DNA of 64,000 bases from an uncultured Campylobacter sp. (GTDB lineage: Bacteria > Campylobacterota > Campylobacteria > Campylobacterales > Campylobacteraceae). The notes below the pieces were generated by a model. The model was not told the origin of the DNA and did no database searches. It was given only the letters and a program-made list of their open reading frames with translations. Location of the stretch: positions 1 through 64,000 of the forward strand of contig NZ_CALJPG010000008.1 in assembly GCF_937980635.1 (NCBI RefSeq), read 5' to 3'. A program made the translations under genes and the position numbers. Shown here piece after piece: positions 8,566 through 17,141 of the stretch (positions are counted from its first letter, which is position 1; the number at the start of each line of letters is the position of its first letter).

Positions 8566-9861
8566 TTAATGCATTAAAAATACTAAAACGCTAATCGCGC
8601 CAAGCGTCAAAACGCCGAAATTTAAATCTTTTATCCTGCGCTGAGCGAGTCTAACTACGATATAAGCGATAAAGCCGAAGCTTAAGCCATTGGTGATCGA
8701 ATAGGTAAAAGGCATCAAAAACACTATAAAAAAGGCAGGGATTAGAATTCCCGCGTCGCTATAATCGATCTTGCCAAGCTCGCTAAACATCAGAACCCCG
8801 ACCATTACAAGGATCGGATAGATCGCATTTGCAGGGATCGCTTTAAATAGCGGTAGCATAAACAGCGTCAGCACGAAAAATATAGCGCAAAATACCGCGG
8901 TAAGCCCCGTGCGGCCGCCCGCTTCTACTCCGCTCGCGCTTTCAGCAAATGCAGTAACCGTGCTCGTGCCGATAATGGCGCCTGCGACGCTTCCTATCGC
9001 ATCGGAAGTTAAATTTCTAGATAGTTTTTTCATGCCGTCTTTGCTATTCTCTCCAAAAAGCCCCGCGCGGTTTCCCACGCCGGTTAGAGTACCGATGCTA
9101 TCGAATAGATGCGTGACGAAAAATGTGATTATAAAAGGCACGAACGCGAGCTTTAGCGCTCCGGGGATATCTAGCTTAGCAAATATCGGCGTTATGCCGC
9201 TTGGCGCGCTTACGATGCCATGAGGTGCGGGCGAAATTCCAGCCACCCACGCAACGCACGAAGTAATCAAGATGCTTAAGATAAACGCCGCCTTGATCCT
9301 AAGCACGAAGAGCACAAGCACGACCGCTAAGCCTAAAATTCCAAGTAAAACGTTTAGATCTTTTAAATTTCCTAAAGTTACTAGCGTCGCCTGACTAGGC
9401 GCGATGACGCCCATCTGTTTAAGTCCGATAAAGCAGATGAAAGCCCCGATACCCGCACTTATGGCGCGACGCAGATCAAGCGGGATAGATTTGATAACCC
9501 AAACGCGAAAATTGGTAAACGAAAGCACGGTAAAAAGTGCCCCGCTTATCGCTACGATGCCAAGTGCGCTCTGCCACGGCATCTTCGCATCCACGCACAA
9601 CGCAAAGGTAAAATACGCATTTAGCCCCATGCCGACGCTAAGCGCTACGGGGGTATTTGCAAAGAGCCCGTTAAATAGCGTTGCGATTATCGTAATAAGC
9701 GCAGTTGCCGTAACCAGCGCATCAAACGGCATGCCTGCGATGCTCATAATGTTAGCATTTACCGGCACGATGTAAATCATCGCCAAAAACGTAGTAAGCC
9801 CTGCGATAAGCTCCTGTTTTACCGACGTTTTCGCGGCAGCGAGATGAAAGAATTTCTCCAC
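8566..9861 (-). CDS. NCS2 (AzgA-like) purine permease
   Basis: A 431-residue transporter with about 12-14 hydrophobic segments. It shows AzgA/GhxP-branch features: ELIAGLTTFLAMIYIVPVN near the start, 'VALSVGMGLNAYFTF' (around 70-85), 'FFVTHLFDSIGTLTGVGNRAG' (around 255) and 'GTSTVTAFAESASGVEAGGRTGLTA' (around 300-320). This subfamily imports adenine, guanine or hypoxanthine with protons across the inner membrane. The neighbouring phosphoribosyltransferase would trap the base. It starts 18 bases after the mqnE stop on the same strand. Start ATG at 9861 is preceded by an AAGGAGGAGCAAG site. Confidence 0.93.
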   Translation of the reverse strand: MEKFFHLAAAKTSVKQELIAGLTTFLAMIYIVPVNANIMSIAGMPFDALVTATALITIIATLFNGLFANTPVALSVGMGLNAYFTFALCVDAKMPWQSALGIVAISGALFTVLSFTNFRVWVIKSIPLDLRRAISAGIGAFICFIGLKQMGVIAPSQATLVTLGNLKDLNVLLGILGLAVVLVLFVLRIKAAFILSILITSCVAWVAGISPAPHGIVSAPSGITPIFAKLDIPGALKLAFVPFIITFFVTHLFDSIGTLTGVGNRAGLFGENSKDGMKKLSRNLTSDAIGSVAGAIIGTSTVTAFAESASGVEAGGRTGLTAVFCAIFFVLTLFMLPLFKAIPANAIYPILVMVGVLMFSELGKIDYSDAGILIPAFFIVFLMPFTYSITNGLSFGFIAYIVVRLAQRRIKDLNFGVLTLGAISVLVFLMH

Positions 9862-9879
9862 TTGCTCCTCCTTTAGAAT

Positions 9880-10962
9880 TTATTCGTAAATTTCGATCTG
9901 GTTATACAAGCTGTCGCGCTCTACGGGCACAAAGCCCGCCGTGCTGATCATATCGATAAAATCGCGCTTGCTCTGCCCTTTTTTGCTGCCGGCGCCGGCG
10001 CTGCTTTGAATGCTTTCGTTCTCGATCGTGCCGTCAAGATCATCCGCGCCGAAATCCTGCGCTACGAGGGCTAAATTTAAGGTCGAGGTCGCCCAATACG
10101 CCTTGATATGCGCAACGTTGTCAAGCAAAATTCTACTAATCGCGATCGTTTTTAAAATTTCGACCGAGCCCAAAAAGCCCTTCACGTCCAGGTAATTGTT
10201 CTCGCGCTGATACACGAGCGGGATGAAGGCGTTGAAACCGCCGCCGTTATCGCGAGCTAGGCTCTCATCTTGCAGAGCGCGGATGCGCAAGATGTGATCG
10301 ATGCGGTGAGCGCGGCTTTCGATATGTCCAAAGAGCATCGTGGCGTTGCTCTGACGCCCGCGCGCATGCCACAGCGAGTGGATTTGCAGCCACTGCTCGC
10401 TTGAGACCTTGCCTTTGCAAATTTTATCGCGCACGTCCTCGTCAAAAATTTCGGCGCCGCCGCCAGGCATCGAATCCACGCCGCTTTGCATCATCAGCTC
10501 TATCGTCTCCTCGTAGCTCATCTTCCACTTTCGCCGCCAGTAATCGATCTCCGCCGCGGTCATCGCCTTGATATGCACAAGCGGATATTTTTGCTTTATC
10601 GCTTTAAAAATTCCCAAATATTGCTGCGGCGTAACGAACGGATTGTGCGAGCTTACGATATGAATCTCCTTCGTGCCGCGCGCTACCGTCTCGTCCACGA
10701 TACGCATGATCTCATCGTCGCTCATCGTGTAAGCCCCGTCGTTCTTGCGGTGCGCCGAAAATGCGCAAAATTTACAGGTATCCGCGCATAAATTCGAAGG
10801 ATTGATATGACGATTTGCGTTGAAATAGACGTTTTTGCCGTTTTTTTCTTTGCGAATAGCAAAGGCGAATTTGCCCAGATCGAAAAGATCCAAATCCCAT
10901 AACTTCACGCCGTCTTCGTAATTTAATCTCTCGCCGCTTTGTAGTTTTTCTAAAATTTCCAT
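9880..10962 (-). CDS. mqnE: Aminofutalosine synthase
   Basis: A 360-residue radical SAM enzyme of the futalosine menaquinone pathway. It joins 3-[(1-carboxyvinyl)oxy]benzoate and SAM to form aminofutalosine. The 4Fe-4S cysteine triad is CADTCKFC (about residues 58-65). Family-typical segments follow: 'EIHIVSSHNP', 'IKAMTAAEIDYW', 'MPGGGAEIF' (around 155-170) and 'NATMLFGHIE' (around 205). Length is standard. It works upstream of the UbiD-type decarboxylase coded at the start of this window. Transcription is divergent from glmS. The close spacing to the purine permease suggests a shared operon; futalosine metabolism releases a purine base, so that grouping is sensible. Confidence 0.96.
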   Translation of the reverse strand: MEILEKLQSGERLNYEDGVKLWDLDLFDLGKFAFAIRKEKNGKNVYFNANRHINPSNLCADTCKFCAFSAHRKNDGAYTMSDDEIMRIVDETVARGTKEIHIVSSHNPFVTPQQYLGIFKAIKQKYPLVHIKAMTAAEIDYWRRKWKMSYEETIELMMQSGVDSMPGGGAEIFDEDVRDKICKGKVSSEQWLQIHSLWHARGRQSNATMLFGHIESRAHRIDHILRIRALQDESLARDNGGGFNAFIPLVYQRENNYLDVKGFLGSVEILKTIAISRILLDNVAHIKAYWATSTLNLALVAQDFGADDLDGTIENESIQSSAGAGSKKGQSKRDFIDMISTAGFVPVERDSLYNQIEIYE

Positions 10963-10989
10963 CGATTTCCCAAGCCAAATTTTGTGCTA

Positions 10990-10999
10990 ATTATATAAT
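10990..10999. promoter_or_regulatory. Symmetric TATATAAT box between mqnE and glmS
   Basis: The divergent spacer holds ATTATATAAT, giving a perfect TATAAT -10 element on each strand (minus 10990-10995, plus 10994-10999). On the minus strand it lies about 30 bases before the mqnE start, a usual distance for a Campylobacter sigma-70 promoter, which often lacks a clear -35 box. On the plus strand it is about 105 bases from glmS, where a TAAAAT nearer the gene (around 11067) may serve instead. Confidence 0.45.
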
Positions 11000-11103
11000 T
11001 TTTTGCTTACAAAACGGATAAGCGGACTAAATTTAGAGCCGAATTTCGTTAATTTAAAATAGCGTAGTAAAATGGGCGCCAAATTTTAAACAAGGAAAGC
11101 AAA

Positions 11104-12921
11104 ATGTGTGGAATCGTAGGCTACATCGGAAATGAAGAGAAGAAAAAAATCATAATAAACGGACTGAAGGAACTCGAGTATCGCGGATACGATAGCGCTG
11201 GGCTTGCTGTGATGGACGAGAGTGCGAATATAAAGTACTTCAAAGCAGTCGGCAAGCTTAATAATCTCGAAGAAAAGATGAAAGATTTCACTTCGCAAGG
11301 CTTTGGCGTCGCGATCGGGCATACTCGCTGGGCGACGCACGGAAAGCCTACTGAGCTTAACGCGCATCCGCATTTTGGAGATTTTAGCTTCGTCGTGCAT
11401 AACGGCATCATCGAAAACTACATCGAGCTAAAAGATGAGCTCGAAGCGGACGGCGTGAAATTTTTAAGCCAGACCGATACCGAAGTAATCGTGCATCTTT
11501 TCGAGAAAAATTTCAAGGCTAGTAACGACGCATTTAAGGCATATGAAGCCACAATTAAACGACTAAAAGGCGCATACGCTACGCTTTTAATCACCAAGGC
11601 AGCACCCGGCGAAATTTTCTTTGCTAAAAACGCAGCTCCGCTCATCGTCGCGAAAAATGATAAAAACGAAATTTTCTTTAGCTCCTCGGATGCTCCGCTC
11701 ATCGGGCTTGCGAATACGGCCGCGTATCTGGACGATCAAATTTACGGCGTTGCAAAGCTTGGGCAAATCGACATTTTTAAAAACTCTAAACCGCATAATT
11801 GCGCCTTTAGTGAGCTTCCGAAGGATAAAGGCTATGCGCAAAAAGAGGGCTTTAGATTTTTTATGGAAAAAGAAATTTACGAGCAAGCGCAAGTCGTAAC
11901 CGAAGCGATGATGGGGCGCGTAATCAAGGGCGGCAAGATAAAATTTGACGAACTTGACGCGTCGCTGTTTGAGGGGATCGATGAGGTCGTGCTATGCGCC
12001 TGCGGTACGAGCTATCACGCCGCGCTCGTAAGTTCGTATCTTTTCGAGCGCATCGCTAAAATCCGCGCAAAAGTAGAAGTTGCCAGCGAATTCCGCTATA
12101 AAGAACCATTTTTAAACAAGAATTCCTTATTTATCGTGATCTCGCAAAGTGGCGAGACCGCCGACACCTTAGAGGCGCTGCATATCGCTAAAAAAGCCGG
12201 TCTTAGAACGCTTGCGATATGCAACGTCGATAATAGCTCGATCGTGCGCATGGCGGGCAGCGTGATTCTAACTCGCGCAGGCATCGAAAAGGGCGTAGCC
12301 TCCACGAAGGCTTTTGCGACGCAGGTAATGGTGCTATGGATGTTTGTGATCTATCTTGCAAATCTGCGCGAGGTCATCTCAGCGCGCATGAATTCCGCTG
12401 AAATTTCAGCGATGCTTCATATCCCGCAAATTTTAAAGATCAAAGACGGCTTGCAGGATAAAATTTACCGCATGAGTAAGCACTATCTGCATGGGCACGG
12501 CTTTTTCTTTATCGGTCGCGATATTTTCTATCCGCTCGCTCTTGAGGGCGCACTCAAGCTCAAAGAGATCTCTTATCTGCACGCGGAGGGCTATCCGAGC
12601 GGCGAGATGAAACACGGTCCGATCGCTCTTGCGGATTCTAATCTTTTTACGATCGCGCTAATGCCTAAAAATGCACTTTATGAAAAAACCAAAAGCAATG
12701 TCGAAGAGCTTGCCGCGCGCGATGCGTATATTTTAGCTATCAGCCCGGAAGAGCCGGAAATCGCGGATGATTTTATCAAAACAAGCGAGCAGAGCCACGC
12801 GATGAGCGAATTTTTTGAGATGATGATAATTTTACAAATTCTAGCTCTTGAGATCTCCGTCAGACTTGGCAATGATGTGGATATGCCGCGAAATTTAGCC
12901 AAAAGCGTCACCGTAGAATAA
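11104..12921 (+). CDS. glmS: Glutamine-fructose-6-phosphate aminotransferase (isomerizing)
   Basis: A 605-residue GlmS making glucosamine-6-phosphate from fructose-6-phosphate and glutamine, the first step toward UDP-GlcNAc for peptidoglycan and LOS. The N-terminal nucleophile glutaminase domain starts MCGIVGYIG with the catalytic Cys2, followed by 'GHTRWATHGKP' and 'HNGIIENY'. Two SIS isomerase domains follow ('CGTSYHAALVS', 'ISQSGETADTLEAL', 'GRDIFYPLALEGALKLKEISY', 'EMKHGPIAL'). It ends in NLAKSVTVE, as family members do. RBS is AAGGAAAGC just before ATG. No glmS ribozyme-like leader was apparent in the 140-base upstream spacer. Confidence 0.98.
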   Translation: MCGIVGYIGNEEKKKIIINGLKELEYRGYDSAGLAVMDESANIKYFKAVGKLNNLEEKMKDFTSQGFGVAIGHTRWATHGKPTELNAHPHFGDFSFVVHNGIIENYIELKDELEADGVKFLSQTDTEVIVHLFEKNFKASNDAFKAYEATIKRLKGAYATLLITKAAPGEIFFAKNAAPLIVAKNDKNEIFFSSSDAPLIGLANTAAYLDDQIYGVAKLGQIDIFKNSKPHNCAFSELPKDKGYAQKEGFRFFMEKEIYEQAQVVTEAMMGRVIKGGKIKFDELDASLFEGIDEVVLCACGTSYHAALVSSYLFERIAKIRAKVEVASEFRYKEPFLNKNSLFIVISQSGETADTLEALHIAKKAGLRTLAICNVDNSSIVRMAGSVILTRAGIEKGVASTKAFATQVMVLWMFVIYLANLREVISARMNSAEISAMLHIPQILKIKDGLQDKIYRMSKHYLHGHGFFFIGRDIFYPLALEGALKLKEISYLHAEGYPSGEMKHGPIALADSNLFTIALMPKNALYEKTKSNVEELAARDAYILAISPEEPEIADDFIKTSEQSHAMSEFFEMMIILQILALEISVRLGNDVDMPRNLAKSVTVE

Positions 12922-12981
12922 TCGTTTTTTAAGTTCATTTTGACTAATATTTCTCATTAAAAAATCGGGGAATGTTAGTAT

Positions 12982-14115
12982 ATGAGACTTATCGGATTTA
13001 TCAGAGGTGAAAATGTCATAGTCGCCACAGGCGGGGTCGAGTATAGCTACGAAATGCTTGGCGAGCGCGATCCTAGCCTAACCGATGGCGATGAGGTAAG
13101 CTTCGACACGCTAACATCCAGCGCGATAAATATAAAGCGCGTCGAGGGCTCTAAATCTAAAGACCGCGTAGCGCAAAAAGTAGCCCCACAGCCAAAAGAA
13201 TCTGCAAAACAAAACGATGAAATTTTTGGTGATAAGAATTCTGCAGAAAACAATATATCCGAAACGCCATCCTTTCAAAGCTCTACCGAAAATATTGCAA
13301 ACGATATATCTGCCGTAAAAGAAACGAAGGTCGCAAAAAAATTTAATAAATTTAAATTTAACCGCAAAGCCAAGCCTACGAGTGCAAAAAAACCGAAATT
13401 CTTTGGATTTGAGTTCGTCCAAACCGATGATCTGCGCACTACGCAAAGCGTTGAGAGTAAGATTTATACTTCATCTATCCGCAAGGAAGGGCTTAAATCC
13501 ATAATCCTGCCCATAGCGCCGATAGTCATTATTTTGATATTCCGTTCGCAAATCGCAAGCATATTTCTATCTTTTTCGCAGATCCAAGACTACGTCAATC
13601 AAGATACGGTTTATATGGTGATGGACCTGCTGATTTTCCTCAGTTTTGCGCTATTTTATCTGCTGCCGCTTAACCGCGCGATAAACCTACTCTCCATAGC
13701 GACGCACGATCAATACCCGATGCGTCAAATGGCGAATTACAACGTCTTTATCATCCTGTGCGTCATCTCTACGATCCTGCAGGATAAGAGCCTGGGGCTG
13801 GATGAGTTCGAGCAGATTTTCATCTGCGGCGTGATCGGACTTGGGCTCATTTCGTTTTATTATAAGTTCAAGGCTTTTGCGTTTATGTTTTTCAAAACCG
13901 CAGGCTCGATCCTATTTGCTCCTGCGCTGCTTGTGGAGTTCGCGGCGATTATTTTCATCGGTATCGGCGACCGCTATACTGGCGCGTCGATGAAATTTAT
14001 GGAGCTTACGGGGCTATTTTTTGCTAGCACGGCATGGAGGTACATCATAATTTTTATCGTTATGTCGCCGCTTTATTTCCTTGGATTTTGTATGCTAAGG
14101 CGGATTAAAAAATAA
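12982..14115 (+). CDS. Conserved Campylobacter-type membrane protein, function unknown
   Basis: A 377-residue protein. Residues 1-50 form a small beta-rich module (IGFIRGENVIVATGGVEYSYEML ... DGDEVSFDTL), like a compact OB or cold-shock-type fold. Residues 50-130 are a polar, Lys/Asn/Ser-rich linker. From about residue 170 there are around five transmembrane helices (LPIAPIVIILIF, LLIFLSFALFYLLPL, YNVFIILCVISTIL, AGSILFAPALLVEFAAIIFIGIG, YIIIFIVMSPLYFLGF). It lies 60 bases downstream of glmS on the same strand. I do not recognise a named family; a sensor or scaffold with a cytosolic N-terminus is possible. Confidence 0.8.
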   Translation: MRLIGFIRGENVIVATGGVEYSYEMLGERDPSLTDGDEVSFDTLTSSAINIKRVEGSKSKDRVAQKVAPQPKESAKQNDEIFGDKNSAENNISETPSFQSSTENIANDISAVKETKVAKKFNKFKFNRKAKPTSAKKPKFFGFEFVQTDDLRTTQSVESKIYTSSIRKEGLKSIILPIAPIVIILIFRSQIASIFLSFSQIQDYVNQDTVYMVMDLLIFLSFALFYLLPLNRAINLLSIATHDQYPMRQMANYNVFIILCVISTILQDKSLGLDEFEQIFICGVIGLGLISFYYKFKAFAFMFFKTAGSILFAPALLVEFAAIIFIGIGDRYTGASMKFMELTGLFFASTAWRYIIIFIVMSPLYFLGFCMLRRIKK

Positions 14116-14806
14116 TTCTGCGAAATTTTGCTGCAAATCTCGCTATGATGAAATTTTGCTACGATAGAATTCCACTCAAAATTTCATAGCAAAATTTAGC
14201 ACGAAGACAGAATTTAGCGGGGATTTTGAACTTTATCAAAGTGAAATTCTACCGCATTAAAATTTTATCGTAATAAAATTCCATAATTTTAGGCGTAGAT
14301 CATACCATAAAGCAATATATGTGTTTTATACGCGTAACGCACGGCTTACAAAAATAACACCAATGCCTGCGAAATTTCGATGCAATGCCCCCTTTTATTT
14401 GACAAAAGCCATAGTAATTTTACATCGCGTCTGTAAAATCATACCGCTAAAATCCATCTTTAAATCTCGCGCGCTCAGCACATATCGATGCAGAATTTTA
14501 TCCACGCAATTCGGCGCAAAATTCAAAGCCAAATTTCACATCACATTCTACGGCAAAATTCCAAGACATAGCTCTATCATAATAAAATTTTGCCAAAATA
14601 AAACTCTAATTGATGCCAAAGCCTAAGTGCGGAATTTAAATCAAATTTAAAGCTACAAGCTCCACGCTACGCAGCTAATTAAATTTCATCGCCCAAATTT
14701 TGTCGCGTTTAAATTTAACTGCGCGCGCCGTATTAAAATTCCGCCCGCTGCCGCCGTAGCTAAATTTAACTACCGCGCTAAATTCCGCGCCCTCGCCTGC
14801 TGAAAT
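14116..14806. other. 690-base gene-free spacer, AAATTT-rich
   Basis: No open frame here has convincing codon use, a ribosome site or a recognisable protein. The stretch is made of irregularly repeated AAATTT, AAAATTTT and AGAATTC-like words. A perfect 11-base inverted repeat, AAATTTTGCTA / TAGCAAAATTT (14151-14161 and 14187-14197), sits about 36 bases past the preceding stop and could act as a terminator for the glmS transcription unit. Confidence 0.6.
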
Positions 14807-15973
14807 TTAATCTCGCACCCCGCTTCGTGCGGCGTAGAATTCCCTCCTAAACTCGGCAAACCGCCCATGCATTATCGCCTCTCTCATATCCGCGGCAAGG
14901 CGCAGGTAGAAGTGCAGATTGTGAATGCTAGCGAGGCGGTAAAAGCTAAGCTCGCGCGCGCGAAATAGATGATTTAGGTAGCCGCGGCTAAAGCGCTTGC
15001 ACGTATAGCAGTCGCAGTGCGGATCGATCGGATCGTGATCGCTGATAAAGCCCGCATTTTTGATGCTGATCTTGCCGAAGCTCGTAAATAGCGTGCCGTT
15101 GCGGGCGTTGCGCGTAGGCATCACGCAGTCGAACATATCCACGCCGCGAGCGACGTTTTCGACGAGATCCTCGGGCGTGCCGACCCCCATCAAATATCGC
15201 GGGCGCGCCGCATCGACGTACGGCATCATGGCCTCGACGGTTTCGTACATCAGCTCGTTTTTCTCGCCCACGCTAAGCCCTCCGATCGCAAGCCCGTCGA
15301 AGGTCATCTCGCACAGCGCTTCGGCGCAAAATTTGCGCGCATGCGGGTCGGTGCCGCCTTGGATGATACCGAAGATGTTTTGATGCGCGTGCAGGCCGCG
15401 AGATTTCATGGTCTCGTGATAATCTATCGCTTCGCGAGCCCATTTTATCGTGCGCGCGACGCTTAGATCGATCCGCTTTTTAAGCCGCGATCTATCATCG
15501 AAGCTCAATGCGCCAGGCTCGCGCGGCAGCTCCACCAAGTCGTCTAAAATCATCATAATATCGGAGTTTAGCTCATACTGCGTATCCAGCACTGAGCGCG
15601 GCGTGAAATAATGCATGCTGCCGTCGATGTGGCTTTTAAATTTTATACCGCCCTCGTCGTTTTTGGTGTTTGCGCGCAGGCTAAACGCCTGAAAGCCGCC
15701 GCTGTCGGTCAAAAAGCTGCGAGGAAATTTCGTAAATCCATGCAGCCCGCCGAAGCCCGCCACCACCCGCGAGCCCGGGCGCAGATACATGTGATAGGTA
15801 TTAGCAAGGATGATCTGCGCGCCCAGGAGCTGCTCTACGTCCGTCGCATCGAGCGCCTTGACCGCGCCCACGGTGCCGACCGGCATAAAAACGGGGGTGC
15901 GGATCGTGCTGTGCGCCGTGCGGATCGTGCAGGCGCGCGCCGCGCCGTCTGCGGCGTCTATTTGAAAATCCAT
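14807..15973 (-). CDS. tgt: Queuine tRNA-ribosyltransferase
   Basis: A 388-residue TGT that exchanges guanine-34 of tRNA-Asp, -Asn, -His and -Tyr for the queuine precursor preQ1. The catalytic aspartates are in LTDSGGFQAFSL (about residues 88-99) and in DCVMPTRNARNG (around 280-291, the nucleophile region). The zinc site is CDCYTCKRFSRGYLNHL (around 318-334) with a downstream His (SIHNLHF). Length is typical. It stands alone, with AAATTT-rich spacers on both sides. The 302-base spacer 15974-16275 shows no gene or recognisable element. Confidence 0.97.
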   Translation of the reverse strand: MDFQIDAADGAARACTIRTAHSTIRTPVFMPVGTVGAVKALDATDVEQLLGAQIILANTYHMYLRPGSRVVAGFGGLHGFTKFPRSFLTDSGGFQAFSLRANTKNDEGGIKFKSHIDGSMHYFTPRSVLDTQYELNSDIMMILDDLVELPREPGALSFDDRSRLKKRIDLSVARTIKWAREAIDYHETMKSRGLHAHQNIFGIIQGGTDPHARKFCAEALCEMTFDGLAIGGLSVGEKNELMYETVEAMMPYVDAARPRYLMGVGTPEDLVENVARGVDMFDCVMPTRNARNGTLFTSFGKISIKNAGFISDHDPIDPHCDCYTCKRFSRGYLNHLFRARELSFYRLASIHNLHFYLRLAADMREAIMHGRFAEFRREFYAARSGVRD

Positions 15974-16275
15974 CTTGATCCTTTAAATTTAGCTTCTTGC
16001 GCGCACTCGGCGCAAAATTTTAAAAAGCGATTGTAGCGAAATTTAAATTTGCGGCAGGTAAAGACGGGTAAAAAATTTAAAGGATATTGTGAAGCGTTTG
16101 CGGATTAAAATTTCGGTAGCTAGCGACCGACACAGCCGTTAAATGTAAAATTTACTGGCTCTCTTATAATTAAAATTTAATCGAACGTTGCGAATTTAGC
16201 GAGCATGGCAGCATTATTTTAGACGGTACACTTTATATTATAAATTTAAAGATGCGCCGAAATAAAATTTCACAC

Positions 16276-16605
16276 CTATGAAGCAAATTTTATAGCTATA
16301 ACGCTATCATTAAATTTCCCCGCACCGCATGAGTCGGCAGCGCCCTTTAAATTTGAAACTTCGCTCTTTTCATCGCGCGCGCTAGAAAATCCGCTAAATT
16401 TATTACCGCACAGTTGCTTTTCGCACGGCACGCCGTCGCCGTCGCCGTCGGTGTGCTGAGTACCGCCTTCCTGTGCCCTGCCACACTCTCGCAAATACCG
16501 CATCGCCTCTTCGCAGCTGCTAAACTGCGAGCAATAGGTCTTGGCGTTGCAATCAAGCCCCAAAGCAAGACTAGCCAATACCGAAAACAATAAAACTAAT
16601 TTCAT
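16276..16605 (-). CDS. Small secreted excalibur-domain protein
   Basis: A 109-residue protein with a signal peptide (MKLVLLFSVLASLALG, cleavage near LG-LD). It carries an excalibur-type calcium-binding motif: 'KTYCSQFSSCEEAMRYLRECG' spacing followed by TDGDGDGVPCEKQLC. The DxDxDG acidic loop and four cysteines match the family, which is known from secreted or surface proteins of many bacteria, often fused to nucleases. Here the domain stands alone with a short tail. RBS is AAGGAAAG before ATG. It probably acts in the periplasm; a calcium-dependent role is inference. Its neighbour on the same strand upstream is the candidate ferrosome operon, 190 bases away, separated by a stem-loop. Confidence 0.82.
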   Translation of the reverse strand: MKLVLLFSVLASLALGLDCNAKTYCSQFSSCEEAMRYLRECGRAQEGGTQHTDGDGDGVPCEKQLCGNKFSGFSSARDEKSEVSNLKGAADSCGAGKFNDSVIAIKFAS

Positions 16606-16741
16606 CGTCTTTCCTTAAAATTTTGATGGAATTGTATGGATAAATAGATAAATAATTAATAAAATAGTAAATTTAACCGCAAACGGCGCAGATTTGACCG
16701 CTTGCGACGTTTTATTCGACGGCTGCGTCTAAAGAAATTTA

Positions 16742-16782
16742 GCGGCTTTAGAGTTTTCTATCTTTTCACTTTCAAAAGCCGC
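16742..16782 (-). terminator. Stem-loop at the end of the P1B-ATPase operon
   Basis: GCGGCTTT (16742-16749) pairs perfectly with AAAGCCGC (16775-16782) around a 25-base loop. It begins 15 bases beyond the stop of the last operon gene. On the minus strand the stem is followed by TAAATTTCTTT, a weak T-tract. Probable transcription terminator. Confidence 0.5.
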
Positions 16783-16796
16783 GACGCACTATGCCG

Positions 16797-17141
16797 CTAG
16801 GCGCTTTTGCGTGCGCGAGGCTTTCTTTTCGCGGGAGCACTTTTTGCGGGTGAGCTTTTGCTGTCCGGCAGATTTTCCAAAGCTAAATTTGCTACGGATC
16901 TCTTTCTGCCCCTGCTCTTTGCTTTTCTATTTTGCAGAAACTCGCTGTACGGCGAGCCGTAAAGGCTAGCGTGCCAGATCGCGCATCCTAGCATCACTAG
17001 GCCGGAAATTTTATGCAGCTGCGACATGCGCGAGTTCATATTCAGCGCGGTTAGAGCCGTGATGCCCATACTTACTCCCAGCGCCGTTTTAGCTGCTTTG
17101 CGCTGAAAATTTAGATCCAAAATTTTATCTTCAATCTTCAA
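16797..17141 (-). CDS. Small membrane protein, last gene of the P1B-ATPase operon
   Basis: A 114-residue protein of unknown family. It has a hydrophobic helix near residues 17-35 (ALGVSMGITALTALNMN) and a second (HKISGLVMLGCAIWHASLYG, about 42-61). The two histidines of the second helix, spaced 15 apart, recall small cytochrome b-like DUF4405 helices, but this is only a resemblance. The C-terminal 45 residues are rich in Lys, Arg, Ser, Pro and Ala. Its start overlaps the end of the ATPase gene by 11 bases, so it is translationally coupled. Membership in the operon is clear; a role at the same membrane as the ATPase is inferred. Confidence 0.75.
   Translation of the reverse strand: MKIEDKILDLNFQRKAAKTALGVSMGITALTALNMNSRMSQLHKISGLVMLGCAIWHASLYGSPYSEFLQNRKAKSRGRKRSVANLALENLPDSKSSPAKSAPAKRKPRARKSA

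Noticed and set aside
14321..14626. 101-codon frame in the spacer between the membrane protein and tgt
   Set aside because: Made of AAATTT-type spacer sequence, no ribosome site, no recognisable protein pattern.
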